Shown: positions 44,878 to 55,592 of the stretch, in pieces
How positions within the stretch are numbered: position 1 is the stretch's first letter
How the letters are laid out: each line of letters begins with the position of its first letter
Assembly: GCA_030685015.1 (NCBI GenBank)
Contig: JAUXWS010000020.1
Span: 1 to 60,084 of the forward strand
Reading direction: 5' to 3'
Length of the DNA: 60,084 nucleotides
DNA from: a bacterium
GTDB taxonomy: Bacteria > CAIWAD01
Notes under the pieces: model-generated
Told to the model about the DNA's origin: nothing
What the model saw: only the letters and a program-made list of their open reading frames with translations
Databases searched by the model: none
Made by a program: the position numbers and the translations under genes

Positions 44878-47800
44878 ATGGCCCTTGCCTGGCGCCCGTG
44901 CTGGGCACTGCCGCTGCTCTGCTTTGTGGCGAGCGGATCCGCCTCCCCGGGGCGACCGCCGGTGGAGCACCTGTCCCCCTCCGACAACGGCTTCGCCAGC
45001 ACCTGTCTTTCCAGCAGCCACGCCGAAGGGGGCAGCGTCTTCGTGGGCGGGGCCGACGGACTGCTGGAGTTCGATGGACAGGAGTGGCGGGAGCTGACCA
45101 CGCCGGGCCGCACCCAGGTCAGAAGCGTCATGGCCTTGCCCGACGGCCAAGTGGCCTATGGCGCCGTCAACGAGTTCGGCATCTTCTTCGCCGACCAGCG
45201 CCGCGACTGGCAGGTGCGCCAGTTGTCCGACAGCCTGAAAGGTCGGGCGCCCTACTTCCGCGAGATCCGCGCGATCTGCGCCCTCTCCCACGGCCTCTAC
45301 TTCCAGAGCCAGGAGTTCCTGGCCCGTTGGCAGGACGGCCTGCTGCAGCTCTTCCTGCCCCCCGGATCCATTGGCGGCGCCGTGGCGGTGGGGGACACGC
45401 TTTATCTGCAGGTCGAGCAGCTGGGCCTCGTGCGGCTGGATCCACGCCTCATCCCCAAGGGCCAGCTGCAGATCCCCGACGCGGCGCTGCGCCCCGTGCT
45501 GGGTCCCGACCTCTTCGTCGGGGGCAACCGCCTGGTCCTCCTGCTGCCCATGGAAGGGGGCCTGATGCTGGGCACGCTCTACGGCGGCGTCCATCAGCTG
45601 GCGGCGGGACGGACCCGCCCGCTGGCCTCCCTTTCCACGCTGGTGCGTCCCCTTCAGCTGTTTCATGGTGTTCGCCTGGCCGACGGGGGGCTGGCCCTCG
45701 CCACCCTCCAGGGCGGCGTCCTTCTGTTGGACCGGCGGGGCGTGCTGCGGCGACAGCTGGGCGAGGAGGACGACCTGCCCTCGCCCATGGCCGTCCATCT
45801 CAGCGTGGACCCCCGCGGCGATCTGTGGATCGCCAGCACGGAAGGCCTGAGCCGGGTGGGCTTGTCGCAGAGCTGGACCGTGCTTGATCAGGCCGACGGC
45901 CTGCGGGGCCAGCCGCTCAGCCTGGCGCGGCACCAGGGCGAACTGGTGGTGGGCACGACCCAGGGGCTTTTCCGGCTGGAACAGACGCTGGACGGCCGCA
46001 GCGGATCCTTCCGCCCGCTGACCGGGACGCCCGGCATTGCCTGGCAGCTGCTGCCCACCGGCCCCTCGCTGCTGGCCATCCTCGGTGGGCGTCTCCTGGA
46101 GATCGGAGCTGGACCGGCGCGGGCGCTGCCAGGGGGACAGCCCACCTTCCTCCACCAGGACCGCCACCGCGCCGGGCGAGTCTGGGCGGGCGCGGAGGGC
46201 CGTCTGCGCTGGTTGGAGCACGGACTGGGCGGCTGGCAAGTGGCCGGCGAGGTGCCCGGCGTGCGCGGCATGGCCAACTCCATGGCTCAGGACGCGGGCG
46301 GCGCCCTGTGGGTGGGGTGCAACGACGTGGGCGTTTATCTGGTGGAGGAAGGGCCGGAGGGTTGGCGCGCCCGGCTCCATGGGGTGGACCAGGGACTGCC
46401 GCCGGGCAGCTGCCGGGTGGTGGGCTTGGGGGACTCCCTCGTCGTGCTGGCCTCTGGCGGCGCCTTTTCGCCGGACGCCGCGGGCCGCTTGCGCCCCGTG
46501 TCCTGGGTTGATCCCCCACCGGGCTGGACGCTGAACGCCGCCACGGAGTTGACCTTGGCCGAGGGCACGCTGTGGGGCCTCTTCCGCGAGGGGCTGGCCC
46601 GCCTGACCCTGGCGGACGGCCTGCGCGAATGGCGCCCCATCATCCCCACCCGTTCCGGACAACGACCGGGACCTTTGCTGGTCGAGGGCGATGAGCTGTG
46701 GGTGGGGGTGGACCGCGACCTGCGCCATTACCGGCGGCTGCCCGGTGGCGGGGAGCAGGCGGTGTGCGACCTGCCGGTGAAGCTGCGCAGCCTGGTGCTG
46801 GACGGGCGGGAGTGGGCCGGCAACGCCGGGGGCCTGCGGGGGCTGGAACGCATCCGCGGCTCCGGGCCGCTGGAGGTGCGGGTGGCGTGCGGGATGGCGG
46901 ACCGGGACGGCACGCAGTGGTCCTGGCGGGTGGAAGGCCTGGACGCCGCCTGGAGCGAATGGAGTCCTGACGCTCGCCTGAACATCTCATGGCTGCCGGG
47001 CGGACGCTACAAGGTGCTGGTCCGCCACCGGCAGGGCGAGTCCGCCTCCGCCCCGATCCTGCTTGCCCGCATCGTCGTTCCACAGCCCTGGCACAGCCAC
47101 TGGTGGGTGCGGGGACTGGCCCTGCTCCTGCTGGTGGGCGCCGTCTTCGGCTTGGCCCGGGGCCGGGCCCGCCACCTGCGCCGCATGAATGAGGCGCTGG
47201 AGGCGGAGATCCTGGAGCGACGACGCGCCGAAGCGGCCTTGCGTTCTTCCGAGTCGCGCTACCGCAACCTCTTCGAGCACGCCCTGGACGGCATCATCAT
47301 CATGGATGAGAGTTGCTTCCTGCAGGTCAACCCCTCCGCCTGCCGCATCTACGGGCGCTCGGCCAGCGATCTGGTGGGCCGCAGCCCGGTGGAGCTGTCG
47401 CCCCCCCTGCAGGCCGACGGCAGCCCTTCCGCCGAGCAGGCCCGGGCCATGCTGGACGCGGCGCTGGCCGGCGAGTGCCGCCATTTCGAATGGACCCACC
47501 TGCGGCCGGACGGCAGCCCCCTGCATGTGGAGGTCAGCCTCTCGCCGCTGGATCTGGGCGACACCCGGCTGGTGCTGGCCGAGGTGCGGGACGTGAGCGA
47601 GCGCCGCCAACTGGAGGAGCAACTGCGGCAGTCGCAGAAGATGGAGGCGGTGGGGCGGTTGGCCGGTGGCGTGGCCCACGACTTCAACAACATCCTCATG
47701 GTCATCCTGGGCCAATGCGACCTGCTCATGATGAGCCTGGACGCCAGCGATCCCATCCGCGAGGAGCTGCAGCAGGTGCGGGACGCCGCCCAGCGCGCCT

Positions 47801-48762
47801 CCCAGCTGACCCGCCAGCTGCTCGCCTTCAGCCGCCGCCAGACCCTGCATCCCCAGCGCATCTCCCTCAACATCGTCCTGGGCGACCTGGAGAAGATGCT
47901 GCGCCGGGTCATCGGCGAGACGATCGAGATCAACCTCAACCTCGCCACCGACCTGCTGCGGGTCAGCGTGGACCCGGGACAGATGGACCAGGTCATCATC
48001 AACCTGGCCGTCAACGCCCGCGACGCCATGCCGGCGGGCGGCGCGCTCAACATCAGCACGCGCAACATCCTGCTCACCGCCCAACGCGCCCGTGAGCTGG
48101 GCGTGCGGGAAGGCCCCCACATCCTGCTCAGCATCCGCGACAACGGACAAGGCATCAGGCCGGAGCTGATCGACCACATCTTCGAGCCCTTCTTCACCAC
48201 GAAGGACCATGGCAAGGGGACAGGGCTGGGCCTCGCCACGGTTTACGGCATCATCACGCAAAGCGAGGGCGCCATCCGGGTGGAGAGCCTGCCGGGCGAA
48301 GGCAGCTGCTTCGAGATCTACCTGCCCGCCTCCCTGGTGGAGGGGGAGGGCGAGCCGGGACCCGACGCGGCCCCCGCGCTGGAGTCCGGCGACCAGGAGC
48401 GCATCCTGCTGGTCGAGGACGAGGGGGCGGTGCGCGATGTGCTGCAGCGCACGCTGGAGAACCATGGCTACCAGGTCGAGACGGCGGTGGACGGACGCGA
48501 GGGGCTGGACAAACTGCTCAACGGCTGGCCGCCCGACCTCGTGCTCAGCGATGTGGTGATGCCCAACCTGGGCGGTTTCGAGCTGGTGCGGGCCATGCGC
48601 AAGGCCGGGTGCCGGCAGCCGGTGGTGCTGATGACGGGCTACACGGACCGCGATCTCAATCCGGAGGATCTGGACAGCCTGGCCATCACGGTGCTGATCA
48701 AACCATTCGGTCCGGGCGCCCTGCTGCGTGAGATCCAGCGCCGGCTGTTCGAGCTGCGCTGA
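44878..48762 (+). CDS. Hybrid sensor histidine kinase with periplasmic propeller domains
   Basis: This 1294-residue protein has a signal peptide (~1-23), a large periplasmic sensor (~30-640) with the two-component-regulator propeller look (repeats such as DPRGDLWIASTEGLSRVG and QDAGGALWVGCNDVGVYLVE), a Y_Y_Y-like domain (~665-735), one membrane helix (~741-760), a PAS domain (~790-905), a histidine kinase core with phosphorylated His934 in VAHDFNNIL, N box NLAVNARDAMP, G boxes IRDNGQGI and GKGTGLGLATVYG, and a C-terminal receiver with Asp1225 in VLSDVVMPN. The ATG at 44878 was chosen because the signal peptide follows it; the frame is open from 44761. It is monocistronic after a terminator; stimulus unknown. 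Confidence 0.92.
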   Translation: MALAWRPCWALPLLCFVASGSASPGRPPVEHLSPSDNGFASTCLSSSHAEGGSVFVGGADGLLEFDGQEWRELTTPGRTQVRSVMALPDGQVAYGAVNEFGIFFADQRRDWQVRQLSDSLKGRAPYFREIRAICALSHGLYFQSQEFLARWQDGLLQLFLPPGSIGGAVAVGDTLYLQVEQLGLVRLDPRLIPKGQLQIPDAALRPVLGPDLFVGGNRLVLLLPMEGGLMLGTLYGGVHQLAAGRTRPLASLSTLVRPLQLFHGVRLADGGLALATLQGGVLLLDRRGVLRRQLGEEDDLPSPMAVHLSVDPRGDLWIASTEGLSRVGLSQSWTVLDQADGLRGQPLSLARHQGELVVGTTQGLFRLEQTLDGRSGSFRPLTGTPGIAWQLLPTGPSLLAILGGRLLEIGAGPARALPGGQPTFLHQDRHRAGRVWAGAEGRLRWLEHGLGGWQVAGEVPGVRGMANSMAQDAGGALWVGCNDVGVYLVEEGPEGWRARLHGVDQGLPPGSCRVVGLGDSLVVLASGGAFSPDAAGRLRPVSWVDPPPGWTLNAATELTLAEGTLWGLFREGLARLTLADGLREWRPIIPTRSGQRPGPLLVEGDELWVGVDRDLRHYRRLPGGGEQAVCDLPVKLRSLVLDGREWAGNAGGLRGLERIRGSGPLEVRVACGMADRDGTQWSWRVEGLDAAWSEWSPDARLNISWLPGGRYKVLVRHRQGESASAPILLARIVVPQPWHSHWWVRGLALLLLVGAVFGLARGRARHLRRMNEALEAEILERRRAEAALRSSESRYRNLFEHALDGIIIMDESCFLQVNPSACRIYGRSASDLVGRSPVELSPPLQADGSPSAEQARAMLDAALAGECRHFEWTHLRPDGSPLHVEVSLSPLDLGDTRLVLAEVRDVSERRQLEEQLRQSQKMEAVGRLAGGVAHDFNNILMVILGQCDLLMMSLDASDPIREELQQVRDAAQRASQLTRQLLAFSRRQTLHPQRISLNIVLGDLEKMLRRVIGETIEINLNLATDLLRVSVDPGQMDQVIINLAVNARDAMPAGGALNISTRNILLTAQRARELGVREGPHILLSIRDNGQGIRPELIDHIFEPFFTTKDHGKGTGLGLATVYGIITQSEGAIRVESLPGEGSCFEIYLPASLVEGEGEPGPDAAPALESGDQERILLVEDEGAVRDVLQRTLENHGYQVETAVDGREGLDKLLNGWPPDLVLSDVVMPNLGGFELVRAMRKAGCRQPVVLMTGYTDRDLNPEDLDSLAITVLIKPFGPGALLREIQRRLFELR

Positions 48763-48897
48763 GCCTCCCCCCGCCCGCCCCTTCGCGGGTTGGCCGCTTT
48801 CCCTGGAGCCATCCTCCTCCCGGCTTCGCCGCCTGCGCCTCCTGTCGCGCGCTTTGCTATCCTTGGCCATCAAGGGGCAGCCAGCAGAGAGGAGTCC

Positions 48898-49920
48898 ATG
48901 AGCGCCAGCAAGGCCCACAAGATCACCCTCATCCAGGGGGACGGCATCGGTCCGGAAGTGACGGCGGCGGCCCGGCGGGTGATCGCCGCCACGGGCGTCA
49001 AGGTGGAGTGGGACTTGATGCCGGCCGGGGCCGGCGCGGCCGAGACCCACGGCAACACCCTGCCCGATGAGACGCTGGAGTCCATCCGCGCCAACAAGGT
49101 GGCGCTCAAGGGGCCGCTCACGACCCCCATCGGCGGCGGCTTCCGCAGCGTCAACGTGGCCCTGCGCAAGGAGCTGGACCTCTACGCCAACATCCGCCCC
49201 GTGCGCTCCTCCCTCGGCATCACCGAGCACCACAAGCCCATCAACCTGGTCCTCTTCCGCGAGAACACGGAGGACCTCTACGCCGGCCTGGAGCAGGACA
49301 TCGCCCCCGGCGTGGCGCAGAGCCTGAAGATCATCACGGAGAAGGCCTCCACCCGCATCGCCCGCGCCGCCTTCGCCTGGGCCGCGCAGAAACAGCGCCA
49401 CACGGTCCACGCCGTGCACAAGGCCAACATCATGAAGAAGTCGGACGGCCTCTTCCTGCAAAGCGTGCGCAAAGTGGCCAGCGAGTACCCGGACCTCCAG
49501 TACAAGGAGATCATCGTCGACAACTGCGCCATGCAGATGGTGATGCGGCCCGAGATCTTCGATGTGGTGGTGCTGGGCAACCTCTACGGCGACATCATCA
49601 GCGACCTCTGCGCCGGGCTGGTGGGCGGCCTGGGGGTGGTGCCGGGCGCCAACGTGGGCGACGACTGCGCCGTCTTCGAGTCCGTCCACGGCAGTGCGCC
49701 GGACATCGCCGGCCGCGGGATCGCCAACCCCATCGCCACCATCCTCTCGGGCAACCTCATGCTCCGCCATCTGGGCGAGGAGAAGGCGGCCGACCGCGTG
49801 CAGGCGGCGCTCACCCTCTTCATGGCGGACAAGAGCAACCTGACCCCCGACCTGGGCGGCACGGCCACCACCGACCAGCTGGTGGACGGCATCCTGCGCA
49901 AGCTGGACCTGCTGAAGTAG
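48898..49920 (+). CDS. NAD-type isocitrate/isopropylmalate dehydrogenase family enzyme
   Basis: A 340-residue beta-decarboxylating dehydrogenase: [58 protein letters not shown], the catalytic Lys in [14 protein letters not shown], the metal-binding Asp in [10 protein letters not shown] and [16 protein letters not shown]. The phosphate-site [20 protein letters not shown] pattern favours NAD-dependent isocitrate dehydrogenase over isopropylmalate dehydrogenase. It oxidises isocitrate to 2-oxoglutarate in the TCA cycle if so. It stands alone, convergent with the chemoreceptor gene. Confidence 0.88.
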   Translation: MSASKAHKITLIQGDGIGPEVTAAARRVIAATGVKVEWDLMPAGAGAAETHGNTLPDETLESIRANKVALKGPLTTPIGGGFRSVNVALRKELDLYANIRPVRSSLGITEHHKPINLVLFRENTEDLYAGLEQDIAPGVAQSLKIITEKASTRIARAAFAWAAQKQRHTVHAVHKANIMKKSDGLFLQSVRKVASEYPDLQYKEIIVDNCAMQMVMRPEIFDVVVLGNLYGDIISDLCAGLVGGLGVVPGANVGDDCAVFESVHGSAPDIAGRGIANPIATILSGNLMLRHLGEEKAADRVQAALTLFMADKSNLTPDLGGTATTDQLVDGILRKLDLLK

Positions 49921-49968
49921 AAGGAGCGCCCCACCCGACCGGCGCAGGGTCGAGCCGGGCGCCCCCTT
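49921..49968. terminator. Possible two-way terminator between convergent genes
   Basis: Outer arms AGCGCCC / GGGCGC (from 49925 to 49962) enclose an inner CGACC / GGTCG stem. The outer flanks AAGG / CCTT continue the symmetry loosely. The site sits between the dehydrogenase stop and the chemoreceptor stop. The pairing is imperfect and no long T-run follows. Confidence 0.35.
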
Positions 49969-50003
49969 CCATCAGGCCCCGGACGTCGCGGGACGGACGG
50001 GGC

Positions 50004-52157
50004 TCAGTTCTCGCGCACCCGCCGCAGGTAGGCCTGCACCTCGCTCGAGAGCAGCCCCGCATGCCGGCTCAGCTCCTGCGCGGCGCCCAGCACCTGGCTG
50101 CTGGCCGCCCCCGTCTCCTCGGCGGCGGTGCTGAGGGCGCCGACGTTGCCGCTCACCTCCCGCGTGCCCATGGCGGCCTGTTCCACGTTGCGGGCGATCT
50201 CATGGGTCGTGACGCCCTGTTCCTCCATGGCGCCGGCGATGCTGGTGACGATCTCGTCGTTCTGCCCGATCACCCGCGAGATGTCCCGGATGCTGCGCGC
50301 CGCCTCCTGGGTGTCCTGCTGGATGGCCAGGATCTGCTGGCGGATGTCCTCGGTGGCCTGGGTTGTCTGGCGGGCCAGGGTCTTCACCTCGTCGGCCACC
50401 ACGGCGAAGCCCTTGCCCGCCTCGCCGGCGCGCGCCGCCTCGATCGTGGCGTTGAGGGCGAGCAGGTTGGTCTGGTCGGCCACGCTCTTGATCAGGTCCG
50501 CCACCTCGCCGATGCGGGCCACGCTCTGGGTCAGGCGCTCCACGTTCTGGTCGGCTGTGCGGCTGCTGGCCACGGCCTGCTCGGCGATCTCGCTGGAGGT
50601 CCTCACCTGGCGGTTGATCTCGCCAATGCTGCCGGACAGCTCCTCCGAGGCGGCGGCCACGGCCCCCAGGTTGACGCTGCTCTGCTCGGCGGCTGCGGCG
50701 ACGCTGCCCGCCTGGGCGCTGGTCTCCACGCTCAGGGCGGACATGCTCTGGGCGGTGGCCTGCAACTCCTCGGCGGCGGCGGAGACGGCCTGCACCACCT
50801 GTCCCACGCTGGACTCGAACTCGGCGGCCAGTTGCAGGCGGAGGCGCCGGCGCTCCTCGGCCTCCTTGGCCTCGCGCTCCTGCTGGGCGGCCTCCAGGCG
50901 GCGGACTTCCAGCCCGTTCAGCTTGAACACCTCCACGGCCCGGGCCATCTCGCCCAGTTCGTCCCCGCGCTCGGTGAAGGGGATCGTGATCTCCAGCCGG
51001 CCCTCGGCCAGCGTGCTCATGTTCCCGGTCAGCGCCGTGATGGGTTGGACCAGGCCGCGGGCCAGGCGCCGCCCGATCCAGGCGATGATGAGGGTGGTGA
51101 TCAGGGCGAAAGCGCCAATCCGCAGCAACATGCTGCGAATGGGCGCCCTCACCTCGGCCAGGTCGATCTCGGCCAGCACGGCCCAGCGGTAACCCAGCAG
51201 CTCCAGGGGGCCATAGGCGCTCAACACCTTCTGATTGCGGTAATCCCGGGTGGTGGTCGTGCCGGACTGGCCGGCCAAGGCCGCCTGGACAACGTCCGTC
51301 CTCACCTCGCGGCCCAGGATGGTGCTCTCCTGCTGGAAACGGCTGTCGCTGTGCATCATGAAATCCGCCCCGACCAGGTAGCACTCGCCCGTCTCCCCCA
51401 GCCCGGTCGTGTCCTTCATGATGGAGTTGATCAGATCGGCGGGCAGTTGAATGGCCAGCGATCCAAGCAAGGCGCCGGAATCCGGGTCATGGATGGGGGT
51501 TGCCAGGAAGGCGGCCGGGGCGCCGGAGGAGGGGGCGTAGGCCTCGAAGGCGACAAAGGCCAGGCTGCCCGGCACCGGGTGGTCCAGCACCTGCCCCGCC
51601 ACCCGCGCCAACCCGGTCTCCTTCCAGGCTCCGTGGCGCAGATTGGTGGCGAAGTCCGCCTCCTTGTAGACCGTGAAGACAATGTTGCCGGCCTGGTCGA
51701 TCAGGAAGAGGTCGTAGTAGCCGTTTTCCAGGCAGAGGGAGCGCAGGCGGGGATGGTGCCGCTTGTGGAGGGCCGAGTAGGGCGATCCATCGCCGGCGTC
51801 GTCCAGGTGGTGCCGCTCGCCCAGTGGATGGGGATTTCCCTTGATGTAGAGCTCGGCCAGGCGGCTCTCCCCGTCCGCACCCAGCCGGCCGAACGCCTCG
51901 GCCAGGTCGACCACCGCCTCTTCGGCCTCCTGTCCGGCGGCCAGGGTGCGCACCTCGCGCGAGACACGCTCCAGCATCATGCCCAGTTGATTGATCCGGC
52001 TCTTGTGGGCGATGGACAGCTTCTCCCGGGCATCCTTGGCCAGGGCTTTCTCGCTGACGATGGCGGCGTTGCCGCCAAGCAGGAGGGCGATGATCACCGC
52101 CGGAAGGATGACCATCAAGGGGAGACGGGTTGAAATCCTCATGTCGCGATGAGCCAT
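50004..52157 (-). CDS. Methyl-accepting chemotaxis protein
   Basis: The 717-residue chemoreceptor has a first membrane helix ([20 protein letters not shown]), a periplasmic Cache-type sensor of about 300 residues, a second helix ([20 protein letters not shown]), HAMP, and a long cytoplasmic coiled coil with the signal hairpin [20 protein letters not shown] followed by [20 protein letters not shown]. Methylation helices flank it. The ATG at 52157 is chosen because a full AGGAGGTGA stands 6 bases upstream. It is divergent from the phosphate operon; whether it senses phosphate is not shown. Confidence 0.95.
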   Translation of the reverse strand: MAHRDMRISTRLPLMVILPAVIIALLLGGNAAIVSEKALAKDAREKLSIAHKSRINQLGMMLERVSREVRTLAAGQEAEEAVVDLAEAFGRLGADGESRLAELYIKGNPHPLGERHHLDDAGDGSPYSALHKRHHPRLRSLCLENGYYDLFLIDQAGNIVFTVYKEADFATNLRHGAWKETGLARVAGQVLDHPVPGSLAFVAFEAYAPSSGAPAAFLATPIHDPDSGALLGSLAIQLPADLINSIMKDTTGLGETGECYLVGADFMMHSDSRFQQESTILGREVRTDVVQAALAGQSGTTTTRDYRNQKVLSAYGPLELLGYRWAVLAEIDLAEVRAPIRSMLLRIGAFALITTLIIAWIGRRLARGLVQPITALTGNMSTLAEGRLEITIPFTERGDELGEMARAVEVFKLNGLEVRRLEAAQQEREAKEAEERRRLRLQLAAEFESSVGQVVQAVSAAAEELQATAQSMSALSVETSAQAGSVAAAAEQSSVNLGAVAAASEELSGSIGEINRQVRTSSEIAEQAVASSRTADQNVERLTQSVARIGEVADLIKSVADQTNLLALNATIEAARAGEAGKGFAVVADEVKTLARQTTQATEDIRQQILAIQQDTQEAARSIRDISRVIGQNDEIVTSIAGAMEEQGVTTHEIARNVEQAAMGTREVSGNVGALSTAAEETGAASSQVLGAAQELSRHAGLLSSEVQAYLRRVREN

Positions 52158-52376
52158 GTCGTTCACCTCCTGTCGCATGATGACGGATCTATCGGGTGAT
52201 CGATGGTTCACCTTCTATCCCTGAAAAAGCACTCGAGGCAGGCAATCAGCTGCCCACCGAGCAGGGATGGGGAAGGCGGGAGTCTCACCAAGCCTTAACA
52301 CTCCGAGGCGAAACTGGGTCCGGTGCAACACCTCACCCGGACCGGGCACCCGGCCGGAACAGCCAAGGAGACGGAC

Positions 52377-53354
52377 ATGATCACTCGAACCCTGTCGAAA
52401 GCCATCACCCTGGTGGCGGCGGCCGCCCTGGTGGGCAGCCTCCAGGCCGCGCCCGTCCAGGTGGACAAGGAGATCGCCCCCTACAAGAAGGTGGAGGGGA
52501 TCAAGGGCAATGCCACCAGCATCGGTTCGGACACCATGAACAACCTGATGACGCTGTGGCTGGAGGCCTTCCGCAAGTTCTACCCGCAGGTCACCATCCA
52601 GATCGAGGGCAAGGGCAGCTCCACGGCCCCCACCGCCCTGATCGAGGGCACGGCCCAGTTCGGTCCCATGTCGCGTCCCATGAAGAACAGCGAGATCGAC
52701 CAGTTCGAGGCCAAGTACGGCTTCGCCCCGACCGGCATCAAGACCTCCCTTGACGCCCTCGCCGTCTTCGTGCACAAGGACAATCCAATCAAGGGCATGG
52801 GCCTGGACCAGGTGGACGCCATCTTCTCCTCCACGCGCAAGCGCGGCCTTCCCGCCATCACCACCTGGGAGGGTGTCCTGCCCAACCACGCCCTGTCCAG
52901 CAAGCCCTTCAGCCTCTACGGCCGCAACAGCGCCTCCGGCACCTACGGCTACTTCAAGGAGCACGCCCTGAACAAGGGCGACTTCCTCAACGTGGTCAAG
53001 GAGCAACCGGGCAGCGCCGCCGTGGTGCAGGGCGTGGCCGGCGACAAGGCGGGCATCGGCTACTCCGGCATCGGCTACGCCACCAGCGGCGTGCGCGCCG
53101 TGCCCCTGGCCGAGACGGCCAAGGGTCCCTTCCACGAGGCGACTTACGGGAATGTGATCGCCGAAACCTACCCCCTGGCCCGTCCGCTGCTGCTCTACGT
53201 GGTGGTCGACCCGGGCAAGCCCATGGACACCCTCACCCGCGAGTTCCTCACCTTCATCCTCAGCAAGGAAGGTCAGGAGATCGTGGTGAAGGACGGCTAT
53301 CTGCCCCTGCCCGCCGCTGTGGTGAAGCAGGAGCTGGCCAAACTCGGCAACTAA
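52377..53354 (+). CDS. pstS: Phosphate ABC transporter substrate-binding protein PstS
   Basis: The 325-residue periplasmic protein has a signal peptide (ITLVAAAALVGSLQAAP) and the PstS-like ligand segments: GSDTMNNLMTLWLEAF, EGKGSSTAPTALIEGTAQFG with MSRPMK, the central VFVHKDNPI, and YGRNSASGTYGYFKE. GGAG precedes the ATG at 52377. It starts the pst operon; a clear Pho box was not seen in the 219-base divergent gap. Confidence 0.93.
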   Translation: MITRTLSKAITLVAAAALVGSLQAAPVQVDKEIAPYKKVEGIKGNATSIGSDTMNNLMTLWLEAFRKFYPQVTIQIEGKGSSTAPTALIEGTAQFGPMSRPMKNSEIDQFEAKYGFAPTGIKTSLDALAVFVHKDNPIKGMGLDQVDAIFSSTRKRGLPAITTWEGVLPNHALSSKPFSLYGRNSASGTYGYFKEHALNKGDFLNVVKEQPGSAAVVQGVAGDKAGIGYSGIGYATSGVRAVPLAETAKGPFHEATYGNVIAETYPLARPLLLYVVVDPGKPMDTLTREFLTFILSKEGQEIVVKDGYLPLPAAVVKQELAKLGN

Positions 53355-53357
53355 GGG

Positions 53358-55592
53358 ATGTCATCTCGTGACGGGAACTCCTCCGGCCGGCCGCCGGCCG
53401 GAGGAGCCTCATCCAGCCTGCGCCGGCGGATCCTGGCCGACCGCCTCGCGGCCTTCCTGATCGCTGGGGGCGGCATCGGCGTCGTCATCGCCATCCTCCT
53501 CATCTTCCTCTTCATCGGGCGCGAGGCCGTGCCACTCATCGCCGGCTCCCGGCTGGGCGAGCCCACGGCCCTGGCCCTGACAGGGGGCGGCGAACCCTGG
53601 CTGGTGGGCACCGATTCCTTCCAGGACCTCGCCTGGCACCTGGATGGGGAAGGCCACCTGGCGGTGGTGGACCGCACCGGTGGCGGCGTGCAGCAGCAGT
53701 TGGCGGTTGAGCTGGACAGTCGGGAGCGGATCACGGCCAGCGCCCTGGATGGCGGGGCGGGGGCCGAGCGCTTCCTGCTGGGCACCAGCGCCGGCCGCCT
53801 GCTGAATTGCCGCCTCAACGTGCGACGCGTTTCCACCGACGAAGGCCGGCACAGTGTCGCCGTCCTCCAGCAGGGGGCGATCGCACTGCCCCCCGACAGC
53901 CTGGCCGCCGCGGCCGGCCCGGTGGAGCGCCTGGCCTGGGCTCGGGGCGAGAACCGGTCCCTGGTGGTGTGGACGGCCGCCGGCCGACCCGCCGTGGCCA
54001 TCGAGGATCGCGACGAGGAGACGTGGAGCCGCCTGCCGCTGCCTGCCGGCCTGGCGGACCTGGCGCCCGTGGCCCTGGCCGTCGCCCCCTCCGGGGAACG
54101 TCTGGCGCTGGGGCTGGCCTCCGGCGAGCTGGTGGTGCTGGACCTGCGCGGCGGCGTGCCGGGTCCCGTCCTGCGCTGGGACTCCGGCCTGCAGAGGCTG
54201 ACCGCCCTGACCTTCCAGATCGGCAGCGGCCGGTTGGTGGCGGGGGACAACAGCGGTCGCCTCGCCTCCTTCATGGAAACCCGCGACAGCAGGGACCAAC
54301 CGGCCTGGATCCCCGCCCTGGGGCTGGAGCACCACCAGGCCCCCATCGTCCAATTGGCCCCCGGCCCGCGGGACCGCAGCCTGCTCTCGGTGGATGCCCA
54401 GGGGCTGGCCCTGCTCCACTACACGACCACCGGTCGCACCCTGCTCAGCGCCCAACTGCCCGCGGGGAGCCGCACCCTGTCCTTCAGCCCGCGCTCCGAC
54501 GCCGTGGTGGCGGGCGGCGCCGGCCTCCTCCAGGTGGCGAAGCTGGACAATCCCCACCCGGAGATCTCCTGGCGGGCCCTCTTCGGCCAGCTCCACTATG
54601 AGGGCTATGGCGAGGCGGCCTCGGTCTGGCAGTCCACCGGCGGCAGTGACGATTTCGAGTCCAAGTTCGGCCTGCTGCCCCTCATCTTCGGCACGCTCAA
54701 GGGCACCTTTTTCGCCCTGCTCATCAGCGTGCCTCTGGCCCTGCTGGGCGCCATCTACATCTCGCAGTTCGCGCCCACCTGGCTGGCCCGCACCATCAAG
54801 CCCGCCATCGAGATCATGGCCGCCCTGCCCAGCGTCATCGTGGGCTTCCTCGCCGGCCTTGTCTTCGCGCCCTACCTGGAGACGCACCTGAGTTCGGTGC
54901 TGGCCTTCATGGTGCTTCTGCCCCTCCTCGTGGTGTTGATGGTGCCGGTCTGGCAGCGCATTCCCGGCCACCGCCTGGGACCCAAGGGGCTGCCCCAGCT
55001 GGCCCAGGGCCTGGTCCTGACCCTGGCGGCGCTGGCGACGGCCTACGCGCTGGGTCCCTGGCTGGACGCCCACGTTTTCGGAGGCAGCCTCATCGGCTGG
55101 CTGCACGGCACCGGCGGCATCGTCTACGACCAGCGCAACAGCCTGGTGGTGGGTTTCGCCCTGGGCTTCGCCGTCATCCCCATCATCTTCACCATGGCCG
55201 AGGACGCCCTCTCCAACGTGCCCGAGGCCCTGGTCAACGCCTCGCTGGCGCTGGGGGCGTCCCGCTGGACGACGGTGGCCCGCGTCGTGCTGCCCGGCGC
55301 CGCGGCGGGCGTCTTCGCGGCGGTCATGATCGGGCTGGGCCGGGCCATCGGCGAGACCATGATCGTGCTGATGGCCACGGGCAACACGCCGCTGATGGAC
55401 GCCAGCCCTTTCAACGGCTTCCGCGCCCTCAGCGCCTGCATCGCCGTGGAGATCCCCGAGGCGCCCATGGGAGGCACCCTCTACCGCGTGCTCTTCCTGC
55501 AGGCCCTGCTCCTCTTCCTCTTCACCTTCGTGATCAACACGGCGGCCTCGTGGATCGGCGAGCGCCTGCGCAAGAGCCACGGGAGGTTCTAG
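53358..55592 (+). CDS. pstC: Phosphate ABC transporter permease PstC, long form
   Basis: The protein has 744 residues; E. coli PstC has about 319. After the first helix (~31-55) there is a periplasmic insert of ~360 residues with repeated strand-rich units (for example LAVAPSGERLALGLASGELV and LTFQIGSGRLVAGDNSGRLA) that looks like a beta-propeller. The permease core (from ~435) has the usual helices and the coupling loop ALVNASLALGASRWTTVARV, then GLGRAIGETMIVLMATGN. Long PstC forms exist in other Gram-negative groups. It starts 3 bases after pstS. Confidence 0.93.
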   Translation: MSSRDGNSSGRPPAGGASSSLRRRILADRLAAFLIAGGGIGVVIAILLIFLFIGREAVPLIAGSRLGEPTALALTGGGEPWLVGTDSFQDLAWHLDGEGHLAVVDRTGGGVQQQLAVELDSRERITASALDGGAGAERFLLGTSAGRLLNCRLNVRRVSTDEGRHSVAVLQQGAIALPPDSLAAAAGPVERLAWARGENRSLVVWTAAGRPAVAIEDRDEETWSRLPLPAGLADLAPVALAVAPSGERLALGLASGELVVLDLRGGVPGPVLRWDSGLQRLTALTFQIGSGRLVAGDNSGRLASFMETRDSRDQPAWIPALGLEHHQAPIVQLAPGPRDRSLLSVDAQGLALLHYTTTGRTLLSAQLPAGSRTLSFSPRSDAVVAGGAGLLQVAKLDNPHPEISWRALFGQLHYEGYGEAASVWQSTGGSDDFESKFGLLPLIFGTLKGTFFALLISVPLALLGAIYISQFAPTWLARTIKPAIEIMAALPSVIVGFLAGLVFAPYLETHLSSVLAFMVLLPLLVVLMVPVWQRIPGHRLGPKGLPQLAQGLVLTLAALATAYALGPWLDAHVFGGSLIGWLHGTGGIVYDQRNSLVVGFALGFAVIPIIFTMAEDALSNVPEALVNASLALGASRWTTVARVVLPGAAAGVFAAVMIGLGRAIGETMIVLMATGNTPLMDASPFNGFRALSACIAVEIPEAPMGGTLYRVLFLQALLLFLFTFVINTAASWIGERLRKSHGRF